From Amorphochlora amoebiformis (lineage: Eukaryota > Cercozoa > Chlorarachniophyceae): a stretch of DNA of 64,000 nt. Of this stretch, positions 63,988 through 64,000 are shown piece after piece (position 1 is the stretch's first letter; each line of letters begins with the position of its first letter). The stretch spans positions 663,156-727,155 of the forward strand of contig BAAHQB010000087.1 of NCBI GenBank assembly GCA_054601695.1. Reading direction: 5' to 3'. The notes under the pieces are model-generated. The model was not told the DNA's origin. It ran no database searches and worked only from the letters and a program-made list of their open reading frames with translations. The translations under genes were made by a program, and so were the position numbers.

Positions 63988-64000
63988 CGGTATGTATTAC
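63796..64000. other. Intron start of the ARF-GEF gene, window edge
   Basis: Pyrimidine-rich DNA followed by (TA)n and (GT)n. No exon is seen before the window ends, so the next exon lies to the right. Confidence 0.6.

Overview
The window is nuclear DNA of a eukaryote with intron-rich genes, the standard genetic code (TGA, TAG and TAA all end reading frames here) and interstitial TTAGGG-type repeats. No sequence here fixes the lineage; a protist or alga with inflated introns is my inference. Most of the window is low-complexity DNA: (TA)n above all, plus (CT)n/(GA)n, (GT)n, (AAT)n and telomere-like hexamers. Genes were found by looking for short non-repetitive islands, testing AG/GT borders and requiring the reading phase to carry from island to island.

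Layout. (1) 1-3008, + strand: 3' end of a HEAT/ARM-like gene, with an array of partial exon copies at 1-1252. (2) 3663-5134, - strand: complete U2AF35 (U2AF1) splicing factor, five exons. (3) 5294-8821, + strand: complete OTUD6-type deubiquitinase, eight exons, divergent from U2AF1 across 159 bp. (4) 9929 to about 35.9 kb, - strand: one coiled-coil protein (about 650 residues) in about 37 exons of 35-96 nt spread over 26 kb. (5) 36-37.6 kb: a repeat-poor divergent intergenic region. (6) 37636-50810, + strand: a 493-residue protein in 26 exons with MABP (beta-prism)-like segments. (7) 51264 to beyond the right edge, + strand: a Sec7-domain ARF-GEF related to the BIG/GBF family, 32 exons seen.

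The striking feature is the intron architecture. The larger introns are nearly pure microsatellite with GTATAT-like starts and ATATAG-like ends, while exons and most intergenic DNA are nearly free of these repeats. Many introns also hold 'echoes' of the neighbouring exon: truncated copies of one exon edge with its splice site, each followed by a new TA tract. Every array follows one polarity rule: copies of an exon start lie upstream of the full exon, copies of an exon end lie downstream. This suggests that introns here grow by repeated tandem duplication across one splice junction. Blocks of telomere-like repeat sit inside introns and in places touch splice sites.

The genes have no obvious common pathway: RNA splicing (U2AF35), ubiquitin removal (OTUD6), and two possible membrane-trafficking proteins next to each other on the + strand (MABP-like protein and ARF-GEF).
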